A DNA stretch of 25,283 bases from CAZKEW01 sp964558915 (GTDB taxonomy: Bacteria; Acidobacteriota; Aminicenantia; Aminicenantales; UBA8522): assembly GCA_964558915.1 (NCBI GenBank), contig CAZLFV010000033.1:1-25283 (forward strand). The letters are read 5' to 3'. The translations under genes and the position numbers were made by a program. The notes below the pieces were generated by a model that saw nothing but the letters and a program-made list of their open reading frames with translations, made no database searches and had not been told where the DNA came from. Numbering within the stretch: the stretch's first letter is position 1; each line of letters opens with the position of its first letter. Positions 7,863-15,338 of this stretch are shown one piece after another.

Positions 7863-9626
7863 TTATTCCTTGGTTTTTTGCCTCCGGAGTCTCCAGAACA
7901 GGGATTCGCTCAGTTCATTTTCTCTGGCCGCAATGACGGTTTTTGCCGAAAAAAAGTTCATGATTTGGAGGGTCGAAAAATCCCCTTTAGCCGAGTCCTT
8001 TCTGCCTGAAAATGGGAAGAGGTCGGGGCCCCGCTGGCACTTTGTGTTAATGTTGATCCGGGCCACCTGGCTCTTGACAGAATTGGCCAGGTGGGCCAGG
8101 GGCTGGATTTTTGTGCCAAAAATGCTCAATTGTTGTCCGAATTGAGAATTGTTAATGTAAGTTACTGGCGCTTCTATTTTATCATAAGAGACAAGAGGAA
8201 TAATGGGCCCAAACTGTTCTTCCCAATAGACTCTCATTTTTGAATGGACGGGATAAAGAACCGTGGGGAAAAAAAGTGATTGGAAAGACTTTCCACCATT
8301 TGTGTTGTCCACAAAGCTGCCTTGGTTCAGGGCGTCCTGGATGAGTTCATGAAGGTAGAGAATCCGGTCTGGGTCCGCCAAGGGCGTGATCCTCACTCTG
8401 TCTATCCAGGGCATTCCTATCCGCGTCTTGGCCATTTCTCTGTTCAGGCCTTTCCGGAAGGCCTCCTGGACATCCTGATGCACAAAAAGTATTTTCAGGG
8501 CCGCGCAGCGCTGGCCATTGAAGGCCAGGGCTCCGAGAACGGATTCCTGGACAGCGACCTCGAGATCGGCATCAGGCAGGATGACGGCGGCATTTTTTGC
8601 TCCCAGTCCCAATAGATTGCGGAGTCTGTTTTTTCTTGGGTGCAGCCCGATCAACCGATTGGCTATCGGTCCGGAACCGATGAAGGCGAACACATCGATG
8701 TCCCCGGTTTTCATCAACGGCTCGATAATTGTTTTGCCCTCGCCAGAAATTATATTCACCACTCCCGGAGGGAAGCAATCCTGAAAATTCTCCAGTAAAA
8801 AGTCAAAAAACAGAAGACCAAACTTGGGGGGCTTGACGATCACCGCGTTGCCCGCCAAGAGGGCCGGGAAAACAAGGCCGAGTGTCTCGAAGAGAGGATA
8901 ATTATAAGGACCCAGGCACAGGGCAACACCATAGGGCTCATCATGGACGAGACCCATGATCCCCTTTTCTCTTCTCAGGACACGGGAATTTTTTTCCCTC
9001 TTGCAGGCGACGTTGATCACTTGCTTTACGAAACCGATCGTCCTGTCGAACTCATCTTGGAGCTCAGAGTACGGCTTGGCAATCTCCCACATGAGGGTCC
9101 TGACAATGTTTTCTTTCAGACCGTCCAGCCGCTCCAGGAATCTTTCTACGCATCCGACCCGGAGAGAAAGCGGAAGGGAAGGCCACCTTCCCTTTCCAGG
9201 GGAGAAAGCACGTCTGGCGGCAGCCAAGGCCTGGAGGGCTTCTTTGCCGGTCATTTCAGGATAAGCGCCGATTCTTTTCTTGACCAGGGCATCGGACGTT
9301 CTGACATAAATTGGAGAAAATACGTCTTTAACCCGGCCTTTCCAAGGAGCGATCTCTCCGTTGATCAGAATCCTGGTCTGGTCCAGACAGGAATTCATCC
9401 GGAATCTTTTGGGGATATTAGATTCATCGGGAAAAAGTCGGGAGAAGTCCTCCGCCTTGGATTTAGCTGCAGAGCGCCTTTCGGCCCACGTTTTGAGGGG
9501 ACGCTCAGCCCGCTTTCTCAATTTTTCTTCTTGCTTTGGCCGTCTGGTTGATTTTCTGATTTTGTCGTCAATATCATACCATTTCGTAATATCTTCGGCA
9601 ATTCCATGGGTGGCTCTAAAGAGCAA
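7863..9626 (-). CDS. Aldehyde dehydrogenase family, NADP-dependent non-phosphorylating GAPDH (GapN)-like
   Basis: Aldehyde dehydrogenase superfamily; the closest type I recognise is the GapN-like group, which oxidises glyceraldehyde-3-P to 3-phosphoglycerate. Motifs from the N side: ILINGEIAPWKG (about residue 87), GPYNYPLFETLGLVFPALLA and NAVIVKPPK (substrate and NADP region), catalytic Cys374 in FNGQRCAALK, EEQFGPIIPL, and the GapN-like NTKCQRGPDLFPFSGRKDSA. Odd point: the general-base Glu normally in an LELGGK-type motif is missing, since this protein reads LGLGAKN (Gly340, Gly342). The start is uncertain: the longest frame begins at a TTG with no ribosome site, and similarity seems to begin near residue 60 (FPDESNIPKRF). 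A later TTG at residue 36 is possible; the first ATG (residue 77) looks too late. It is followed at 10 bp by the PPDK-like gene. Confidence 0.85.
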   Translation of the reverse strand: MLFRATHGIAEDITKWYDIDDKIRKSTRRPKQEEKLRKRAERPLKTWAERRSAAKSKAEDFSRLFPDESNIPKRFRMNSCLDQTRILINGEIAPWKGRVKDVFSPIYVRTSDALVKKRIGAYPEMTGKEALQALAAARRAFSPGKGRWPSLPLSLRVGCVERFLERLDGLKENIVRTLMWEIAKPYSELQDEFDRTIGFVKQVINVACKREKNSRVLRREKGIMGLVHDEPYGVALCLGPYNYPLFETLGLVFPALLAGNAVIVKPPKFGLLFFDFLLENFQDCFPPGVVNIISGEGKTIIEPLMKTGDIDVFAFIGSGPIANRLIGLHPRKNRLRNLLGLGAKNAAVILPDADLEVAVQESVLGALAFNGQRCAALKILFVHQDVQEAFRKGLNREMAKTRIGMPWIDRVRITPLADPDRILYLHELIQDALNQGSFVDNTNGGKSFQSLFFPTVLYPVHSKMRVYWEEQFGPIIPLVSYDKIEAPVTYINNSQFGQQLSIFGTKIQPLAHLANSVKSQVARININTKCQRGPDLFPFSGRKDSAKGDFSTLQIMNFFSAKTVIAARENELSESLFWRLRRQKTKE

Positions 9627-9707
9627 TCGGTCTCTTGGAGGGAGAACGCTCTGCGGTTAAAGAGGCCACCCTCCTCAGTATCCCGGAAACTGAGGTGTCC
9701 ATTTTTA

Positions 9708-9737
9708 TTGACGTTGCTATTTTCCTTGTGGTATTTT
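9708..9737 (+). promoter_or_regulatory. Possible promoter for the tldD operon
   Basis: TTGACG (9708-9713, 5/6) and TATTTT (9732-9737, 4/6) with an 18-bp spacer. Transcription would start near 9744, upstream of the short leader ORF at 9781. A 7-bp inverted repeat (CCTCAGT 9673-9679, ACTGAGG 9689-9695) lies just upstream in the divergent intergenic region. The -10 box is weak, so confidence is low. Confidence 0.35.
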
Positions 9738-9780
9738 CAAAGGACAATGTCAGCAGCCAAGACCGAAAAAAGGAGGGGAA

Positions 9781-9861
9781 ATGCAACAAAAAACCGTCCA
9801 GCGGGCTTTTTTAATAATGTATCCATTAATAAAGGAGGGAACGCATGAAGAGTATCTTTAA
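9781..9861 (+). CDS. Candidate 26-residue leader ORF overlapping the tldD start
   Basis: ATG at 9781 follows a near-ideal ribosome site (AGGAGGGG, 9771-9778). The frame encodes 26 residues, beginning MQQKTVQRAFLIMY and ending EGTHEEYL, and stops with TAA at 9859-9861, 17 nt inside tldD in a different frame. Such an overlap would couple tldD translation to the leader. The peptide has no recognised family and no run of a single amino acid that would suggest classical attenuation. It may be chance, but the strength of the ribosome site argues that ribosomes do load here. Confidence 0.4.
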   Translation: MQQKTVQRAFLIMYPLIKEGTHEEYL

Positions 9862-11377
9862 ACCCATTAGCCGCCGGAACTTTTTAAAGGCCGGCCTCAA
9901 GGGAGGCGCTATTGCGGCTACCCTTCCGGTCTGGAGGCTTTTTTCATTCGCCGAGCCTCCGGCGGATTTCTATGTCAATCCCGCGGTGAACCTCTCCAGA
10001 GAGACCCTGGAGATGTTGCTCAAAGCCGCCCTCGGGCACGGCGGGGAATTCGCGGAGGTCTATGTCGAGTACACGGTCACCAATCGAATTTCTCTCGAGG
10101 AGGATAAGATTTATGGTGCCGGACGGGGAGTGGACATGGGGGTCGGAATCCGCGTCCTCCATGGAGAGAAAACGGGCTACGCCTACAGCGATGATTTTAG
10201 CTTGGATAAGCTCAAGCAGACAGCGGACGTGGCTGGGCTCATCGCTGCGGCCAAAGACATCAGGCAGCCGGTAGGGCTAAGGCCCTCAAATATCCCTTCG
10301 TACTACATGGTCAAGGTTTCCCCCGACACGATCATTCCCGAGGACAAGGCCAAGCTTCTCTGGAAAGCAAATTCTGTCGGCCGGGCCTACGATAAAAGGA
10401 TCAACCAGGTCAACGTGGGATTCGTAGATATCAATAAAAAAATCACCATTGCGAATTCGGAGGGGATTTGGGCAGAAGATTTCCAAACCATAACGCGGCT
10501 TGCGGTCAGCATCGATGCCATTGAGGGGGAAAAGAGAAGCAGCGGATACTACTACAAAGACGGCACTCTGGGCTATGAGCATTATGACCCCAAACTGGCC
10601 GAGGAACTCGCCAGGGAAGCTGGCCGGATGGCCATCGCCATGCTCCCGGCCGAGGACGCGCCGGCGGGCGAGTATCCGATCGTCATGGCCAAGGGACACT
10701 GCGGGACTTTTTTTCACGAAGCCATCGGCCACAGTTTGGAAAGCGACGGCATCCGGAAAAAGACATCCTGCTTCTGGGATAAGAAGGGCGAGATGATCGC
10801 CTCCGAGATCACTTCCCTGGCGGATGACGGAACAGTCAAGGGAGCAAGGGGCTCGGTCAATGTCGATGACGAGGGAACACCGGGCCAGAACACCATCCTG
10901 ATCGAGAACGGGAAATGCGTCAACTTTCTTTATGACAGGCTGAACGCCAAGCTGATGAAGGCGAACCTGACCGGGAACGGAAGAAGGCAATCCTACCAGC
11001 ATTATCCCATTCCGAGGATGACCAACACCTATCTCCTGGCCGGGAAGGATGATCCCGAGGAGATTCTCAAATCTGTCAAGAAGGGCATGTATATAGCCCG
11101 CATTGGCGGAGGAAACGTCAGCTGGGTTACTGGACGATTTGTCTTTGACGTCAGCGAAGGATACATGATTGAAAACGGTAAGATTACAAAGCCGCTCAAG
11201 GGGATCCAGCTCATGGGAAGCGGGCCGGAAGTGCTAAAGAATATTGTCATGGTCGGCCCCGACCTGGAAATCAAGGGCGGGGGAACATGCGGTAAGGATG
11301 GTCAAGCCAAGCCTGTGTCTGACGGGAACCCGACGCTGAAGGTCTCGAAAATCACCATCGGCGGAGCCAGAGTCTAA
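9845..11377 (+). CDS. tldD: TldD-like metalloprotease with a Tat signal
   Basis: Catalytic subunit of a TldD/TldE-type metalloprotease (peptide or RiPP-precursor processing in known systems). Visible: the metal motif HEAIGH (His291, Glu292, His296) and the C-terminal GGGTCGKDGQAKPVSDGNPT with Cys482, the expected third metal ligand. At 510 residues it is a little longer than the usual 450-480. The extra part is N-terminal: a twin-arginine signal SRRNFLK at residues 9-15, then a hydrophobic stretch ending near SFA at about residue 36. Known TldD proteins such as that of E. coli are cytoplasmic, so a Tat signal implies export of a folded, metal-loaded enzyme. ATG start with a strong AAAGGAGGG site. 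tldE follows after 12 bp. Confidence 0.93.
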   Translation: MKSIFKPISRRNFLKAGLKGGAIAATLPVWRLFSFAEPPADFYVNPAVNLSRETLEMLLKAALGHGGEFAEVYVEYTVTNRISLEEDKIYGAGRGVDMGVGIRVLHGEKTGYAYSDDFSLDKLKQTADVAGLIAAAKDIRQPVGLRPSNIPSYYMVKVSPDTIIPEDKAKLLWKANSVGRAYDKRINQVNVGFVDINKKITIANSEGIWAEDFQTITRLAVSIDAIEGEKRSSGYYYKDGTLGYEHYDPKLAEELAREAGRMAIAMLPAEDAPAGEYPIVMAKGHCGTFFHEAIGHSLESDGIRKKTSCFWDKKGEMIASEITSLADDGTVKGARGSVNVDDEGTPGQNTILIENGKCVNFLYDRLNAKLMKANLTGNGRRQSYQHYPIPRMTNTYLLAGKDDPEEILKSVKKGMYIARIGGGNVSWVTGRFVFDVSEGYMIENGKITKPLKGIQLMGSGPEVLKNIVMVGPDLEIKGGGTCGKDGQAKPVSDGNPTLKVSKITIGGARV

Positions 11378-11389
11378 AGGGAGGCAAGA

Positions 11390-12733
11390 ATGAACACCAA
11401 AGAACTGGCCGAAAAAATTGTCACAAAGGGTTTAAAATCGGGAGCTGACGAGGCTGAGGTTTACCTGGAAAGCGGCCGTGAGTTTGAGCTATCGGTCCGC
11501 AATGGCGACGTGGAAACCGTCAAGCAGGCGAGCCCCAAAGGGCTGGGACTAAGGATTTTCAAGGACAAGAAGCTCGGCTTCACCTACACTTCGGATTTCT
11601 CGGATCAAGCCCTTGAAGAATTTATTAAGAAGACGATCCAGCTCGCTCAGGTGGCCGACCCAAAACCCTGGAACGGGCTCGCCGATTTAGAGAACGGGGA
11701 GGCGAAGGACCTCGAATTGTTCGACCCCTCCATCGCCGAAATCCCGAATGAAAAGAAAATAGAAATCGCCAGGGAGACGGAGAGAATCGCCCTCTCTTCC
11801 GATAAAAGGATCACCAAGACTGAGGGCGGCTTCTTCGGCGATTCGGAGACTGAAGTCGTCATCGTCAATTCCAAGGGCCTCTCTCTTTCGAACAAGAGCA
11901 CGGGAATTTCCTTCGGTGTCTATGTAATTGCCGGTGAAGGGGACGACATGCAGGGCGGCGGCTGGAGCAGTTCGAAAAGGCACGCCAAGGACCTGGATGC
12001 GATCGAGAACGTGGCCAAGATTGCGGCCGAGAGGGCGCTGAGAATGCTCGGGGCCAGGCCTGTCGAGACGCAAAAAGCTCCGGTCGTCTTCGACCGCTAT
12101 GCAGCAGGCGCATTTTGGTACGGGATTCTCTTTGCCATTGACGGAGACAGCGTCTATAAGAAAACAACGTTCCTGACCGATTATCTTGACAAGCCTATCG
12201 CCTCGGAGCTCGTGACCCTGGTTGACGACCCCACCATCCCCCGCCACGTTTCTTCCCAGCCGTTTGACGGAGAGGGCACCCTTACAAGAAAAAATGTCCT
12301 CATCGACAAGGGGGTCCTGAAAGTGTTCCTTTATGATTCCCTGACCGCCCGCAAAGCCGGCGTCAAAGTGAACACGATAGCCCGAAGATACGGCTACAAG
12401 TCAGCGCCATCCGCCGGCTTTTTGAACATTATTGTCCAGAATGGAGACGCGGACAGGCAAAAGCTGATTTCCGGAATTAAAAACGGGTTTTATATCACGG
12501 GTTTGAGGGGAATCGGAACGGACACTCCGACCGGAACGTATTCCTGCGGCGCTTCCGGGTTCTGGATCAAGGACGGCGAGATCGCTTTTCCGGTGGACGG
12601 AGTGACCCTCGGCGGAAATGCCCTGGATTTGCTGAAAAATATCGAGGCCGCGGCCAACGACCTCGACCTGAGGGGAATGCTAAGCACTCCGTCTTTCAAG
12701 ATATCGGAGATGACCATCGGCGGAAAAAGGTAA
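11390..12733 (+). CDS. tldE: TldE/PmbA-like subunit
   Basis: The protein has 447 residues and is the non-catalytic partner in TldD/TldE heterodimers, in which both subunits share one fold. Visible: an N-terminal domain with GADEAEVYLESGREFELSVR and ASPKGLGLRIFKDKKLGFTY, and a C-terminal domain with LRGIGTDTPTGTYSCGASGF and the closing KISEMTIGG. The HExxxH metal motif is absent, as expected for TldE. There is no signal peptide, although its operon partner has a Tat signal; co-export as a pre-folded complex would reconcile the two. ATG start with GGGAGG 7 nt upstream. Length is typical. Confidence 0.93.
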   Translation: MNTKELAEKIVTKGLKSGADEAEVYLESGREFELSVRNGDVETVKQASPKGLGLRIFKDKKLGFTYTSDFSDQALEEFIKKTIQLAQVADPKPWNGLADLENGEAKDLELFDPSIAEIPNEKKIEIARETERIALSSDKRITKTEGGFFGDSETEVVIVNSKGLSLSNKSTGISFGVYVIAGEGDDMQGGGWSSSKRHAKDLDAIENVAKIAAERALRMLGARPVETQKAPVVFDRYAAGAFWYGILFAIDGDSVYKKTTFLTDYLDKPIASELVTLVDDPTIPRHVSSQPFDGEGTLTRKNVLIDKGVLKVFLYDSLTARKAGVKVNTIARRYGYKSAPSAGFLNIIVQNGDADRQKLISGIKNGFYITGLRGIGTDTPTGTYSCGASGFWIKDGEIAFPVDGVTLGGNALDLLKNIEAAANDLDLRGMLSTPSFKISEMTIGGKR

Positions 12734-12738
12734 GGACT

Positions 12739-13875
12739 TTGCGGGGACCTTCGCATTCGGCCGTCGCACTCGGCCTCATCGGAACCCTGTTCTTTTTGGG
12801 CGGGTGTGCCGGGTTCAAGCATTCGGCAGCTCCGCCTGTCCCAGAGAAAGACAGGCCCGAAGTTCTTCGCCTTAATAGGGAATCGGCTTCTCATTTCGCC
12901 CGGCTGGCCCTGAAGTGCGTCAAGAAGGAATATCCAAACAAGCCCGACCACGTAATGAACGATCCCTCCGAGGTTCGAAACCCGGCTGCTTTTCACCCCG
13001 CCTTTTTCGGCTGCTACGACTGGCATTCCTCGGTTCATGGCCATTGGATGCTGGTGCGTCTTTTAAAAATCTTCCCGGATTTTCCGGAAGCCGCAGAGAT
13101 TCGCCGGGCTCTGAACGAGAATCTCACTGCCGGAAACATCGAGACCGAAGTGAAGTATTTTCATCAGCCCGGCCGGAAGGCCTTCGAACGGACGTACGGC
13201 TGGGCCTGGCTGCTCAAGCTTGTCGAGGAGCTTGCTGGGTGGCAGGATGAAGACGGCCGGCGATGGTGGGCGAACCTCCAGCCTCTCGCTGAAGAAATTG
13301 TTAAGCAATATCTTGATTTCCTGCCGAAGCAGACTTATCCCATCCGCCGCGGCGTCCACCCCAACACAGCCTTTGGAATTGCCTTTGCTTTGGACTATGC
13401 GCGGCAAGCCGGGAAGCCAGAGCTTGAGAAATTGCTCATAGAGCGCAGCCTCACTTACTTTGGCCGGGACGCCGGCTGTCCCGCAGGCTGGGAACCGGAC
13501 GGCGAAGATTTTTTCTCTCCCTGCTTGATGGAAGCGGAGTTAATGCGGCGGGTTTTGTCTCCGGCTGAATTCCCGGAGTGGTTTCACCGGTTCATGCCGG
13601 GCCTTGCCGAAAGAGAGCCGGCGTCATTGCTCAACCCGGCCGATGTCACCGACCGTTCCGACCCCAGGATTGTTCACCTGGACGGACTCAACCTGAGCCG
13701 GGCCTGGTGCATGCTGGGAATCGCCCGGGCTCTTCCGCGATACGATCCTCTGCAGTCTGTTCTGGCTGAGTCAGCCGTCCGCCAAGCCGAGGCGACGCTC
13801 CCTCACATCGCCAGCGGCAGCTATGAAGGAGAGCACTGGCTGGCCACGTTTGCGGTGTACGTTCTGTCTTTTTGA
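12739..13875 (+). CDS. DUF2891-family lipoprotein
   Basis: The protein has 378 residues. The N-terminus is a lipoprotein signal (GLIGTLFFLGGCAG; lipidated Cys about residue 23), so it should be anchored in a membrane facing the periplasm. The mature part is a DUF2891 protein: HPAFFGCYDWHSSVHGHWML (about residues 94-113) followed by FERTYGWAWLLKLVEEL, then an all-helical, (alpha/alpha)-barrel-like sequence with further His and Trp. Function unknown; the dense, conserved His/Trp/Asp residues suggest an enzyme. The start is a TTG 5 bp after the tldE stop, and the weak ribosome site lies in the tldE end (AGG, 12728-12730). No better start precedes the signal peptide. Probably the third gene of the tldDE operon. 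Confidence 0.85.
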   Translation: MRGPSHSAVALGLIGTLFFLGGCAGFKHSAAPPVPEKDRPEVLRLNRESASHFARLALKCVKKEYPNKPDHVMNDPSEVRNPAAFHPAFFGCYDWHSSVHGHWMLVRLLKIFPDFPEAAEIRRALNENLTAGNIETEVKYFHQPGRKAFERTYGWAWLLKLVEELAGWQDEDGRRWWANLQPLAEEIVKQYLDFLPKQTYPIRRGVHPNTAFGIAFALDYARQAGKPELEKLLIERSLTYFGRDAGCPAGWEPDGEDFFSPCLMEAELMRRVLSPAEFPEWFHRFMPGLAEREPASLLNPADVTDRSDPRIVHLDGLNLSRAWCMLGIARALPRYDPLQSVLAESAVRQAEATLPHIASGSYEGEHWLATFAVYVLSF

Positions 13876-13916
13876 AAGTGTCTTCTCTCACAACTGCTCC
13901 AGCCGCAAAAAAAGGC

Positions 13917-13946
13917 TTGACAAAGATCTTCTGAATGTGTTAAGTT
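13917..13946 (+). promoter_or_regulatory. sigma70-like promoter for the porin and saccharide cluster
   Basis: A perfect TTGACA (13917-13922) is followed after 18 bp by TAAGTT (13941-13946), which keeps the key T, A and final T of a -10 box. Transcription would start near 13953, inside the inverted repeat listed next, leaving a leader of about 70 nt to the porin ATG. Confidence 0.5.
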
Positions 13947-13967
13947 CACTTAGTCTATTGATTAAGT
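13941..13967 (+). promoter_or_regulatory. Candidate operator: alternating TAAGT half-sites
   Basis: Three copies of TAAGT lie in alternating orientation: TAAGT 13941-13945, ACTTA 13948-13952, TAAGT 13963-13967. The last two form the dyad ACTTAGTC-TATT-GATTAAGT (13948-13967), matching in 7 of 8 pairs. It overlaps the predicted -10 box and start site, where a repressor would block transcription. No regulator gene is adjacent, so the binding protein is unknown. Confidence 0.45.
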
Positions 13968-14024
13968 CGACTATTAACAATTGAGCTGGCGAATAGAACA
14001 GCAGGGCCAAGGGAGAAAAGTAAA

Positions 14025-15011
14025 ATGCGGTTTGCCCATCGAATAGTCGGGTTCATGTGTTTCGGCCTTGTTGTCTGCGCCGGCTTCTCCGTCGCTCAGG
14101 ACAAGACAGGGCCGCCGCCGGTCACAGCGAGCAGCCGCTTCCAGCTGAGCGGGTACACTCAGCTTGGATATGTTTATTCAAGTCCCGGAATCAACACATT
14201 CCTAATCCGCCGGGCCAGGCTTTCCCTTGCCAGTGAGATTATCAAGCATCTCCGTTTTAGGATCCAGATTGATGCGGTTAAGAGTCCCGTTCTTATAGAT
14301 GCGTCTATTGAGGTCGATATTAAACCCTACTTTGTTTTTCAAGCGGGGCAGTTCTATATTCCGTTCGGCCTGGAAAGCTGCACCTCGGATGCTGTCCTGG
14401 ACACTATCCTCCGCGCTCAGGTTTCGGATTTGCTCGCGCCCGGCCGGGATATCTTGGCCCAGGGCCGGGATATCGGAATCCAGGCCTCGGGGAAGTATTC
14501 CATTTTCGAATACTATGCCGGGATCTTTAATGGGTCCGGCATAAATAAAACAGATATGAACAAGGCCAAGGACTATGGCCTGAAACTAGTGCTGCATCCC
14601 ACAAAGCACCTCAGCGTGGGCGGGTCGCTTTATGAGGGCGGCTATAGCGCCAAAGAAGGGGACCCTGCTGTCAACCGGGACAGGGCCGGTCTCCAGGCCA
14701 CCCTAACCATCAGCCGATTCATCTTGACAAGCGAATATATCTGGGGAGAAGATGACCAGATTTCCAAGTCCGGTTGGTACATCAAGAGCTTGTACGATTT
14801 TATCCCCAAAAAACTCCAGGCTATGGTGAGATGGGATAGCTATGATCCGGGTCCGGGAATCCTGGCCAACCGGAGCGACCGGCTGACGCTCGGAGGAAAC
14901 TGGCTGTTCACGGACAAAACCAAACTCATGATCAACTATCAGCATGATTGGCTCGTGGGGACGGATGCGAAAATCTGGTCGTTCCTGGCCCAATTCCAGG
15001 TCGGATTTTAG
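14025..15011 (+). CDS. OprO/OprP-like outer-membrane porin
   Basis: The protein has 328 residues. A signal peptide (MRFAHRIVGFMCFGLVVCAG, cleavage near SVA-QD, about residue 24) is followed by a beta-barrel of the Porin_O_P type: FQLSGYTQLGYVYSS, then FLIRRARLSLASEI (the typical RRARL strand), AGQFYIPFGLES, GRDIGIQASGKYSIFEYYAG, and a terminal strand ending in Phe (FLAQFQVGF), the usual signal for barrel insertion. It is shorter than Pseudomonas OprP (about 410 residues mature). The family includes phosphate- and polyphosphate-selective porins, but the specificity here is unknown. Its position ahead of the glucosaminidase cluster suggests saccharide passage, by inference. ATG start with GGGAGAA 8 nt upstream. 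Confidence 0.85.
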   Translation: MRFAHRIVGFMCFGLVVCAGFSVAQDKTGPPPVTASSRFQLSGYTQLGYVYSSPGINTFLIRRARLSLASEIIKHLRFRIQIDAVKSPVLIDASIEVDIKPYFVFQAGQFYIPFGLESCTSDAVLDTILRAQVSDLLAPGRDILAQGRDIGIQASGKYSIFEYYAGIFNGSGINKTDMNKAKDYGLKLVLHPTKHLSVGGSLYEGGYSAKEGDPAVNRDRAGLQATLTISRFILTSEYIWGEDDQISKSGWYIKSLYDFIPKKLQAMVRWDSYDPGPGILANRSDRLTLGGNWLFTDKTKLMINYQHDWLVGTDAKIWSFLAQFQVGF

Positions 15012-15037
15012 GGTCTGGGAGGCGTCTCCGTATACGT

Positions 15038-15298
15038 GATTCAATAGGGTGCAGGAGGCTGCCCTTTGGCCCCCGCACCCCGGGGAACCAGTCCCGTCGG
15101 TTCCCCCCGTTGAGGCTCGGGAGATGTGGTTCGAAGTCACGCTGCGATTTCCCCAGCGAGGAAATCTTGCTCGATTCGCTCCTCGCTCTCCTCTCCGAGG
15201 AACCATGCCCGCTCGTCGCTCATACGGACTTCTTACCACATCATCCCTCCCCTCTTGCCCCGGGGGCTTCAGGGCAGCCTCCTGCACCCTATTGAATC
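15038..15298. repeat. 261-bp element with 28-bp perfect terminal inverted repeats and nested dyads
   Basis: The outer arms 15038-15065 and 15271-15298 are exact reverse complements over 28 bp (outer end GATTCAATAGGG). A second pair, 15123-15138 and 15227-15242, matches in 14 of 16 positions (GATGTGGT...ACCACATC). A central hairpin has a 7-bp perfect stem (GATTTCC 15146-15152, GGAAATC 15160-15166). GC-rich blocks just inside the outer arms are also roughly complementary. There is no obvious target-site duplication and no room for a transposase. Long open frames across it are by-products of symmetry. It fills most of the 352-bp gap between the porin stop and the next gene. It could be a non-autonomous mobile (MITE-like) element or an extragenic palindrome acting as terminator or mRNA stabiliser. 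Confidence 0.8.
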
Positions 15299-15307
15299 GA
15301 ACGAACA

Positions 15308-15338
15308 GAAACGCTTACAATCGTTTCCTTGATTTTTT
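15308..15338 (+). terminator. Weak hairpin followed by a T run
   Basis: GAAACG (15308-15313) and CGTTTC (15322-15327) form a 6-bp stem with an 8-nt loop, followed by CTTGATTTTTT. The stem is short and not GC-rich, so as an intrinsic terminator it would be weak. It sits just after the inverted-repeat element and just before a promoter. Confidence 0.25.

Noticed and set aside
13894..13916. AGCC/GGCT stem with A-rich loop after the DUF2891 gene as a terminator
   Set aside because: Only 4 bp of stem, with the A run in the loop rather than a T run after the stem.
14703..15287. 194-residue minus-strand open frame over the porin end and the repeat
   Set aside because: It is antisense to a clear porin and made partly of the inverted repeat; no family features.
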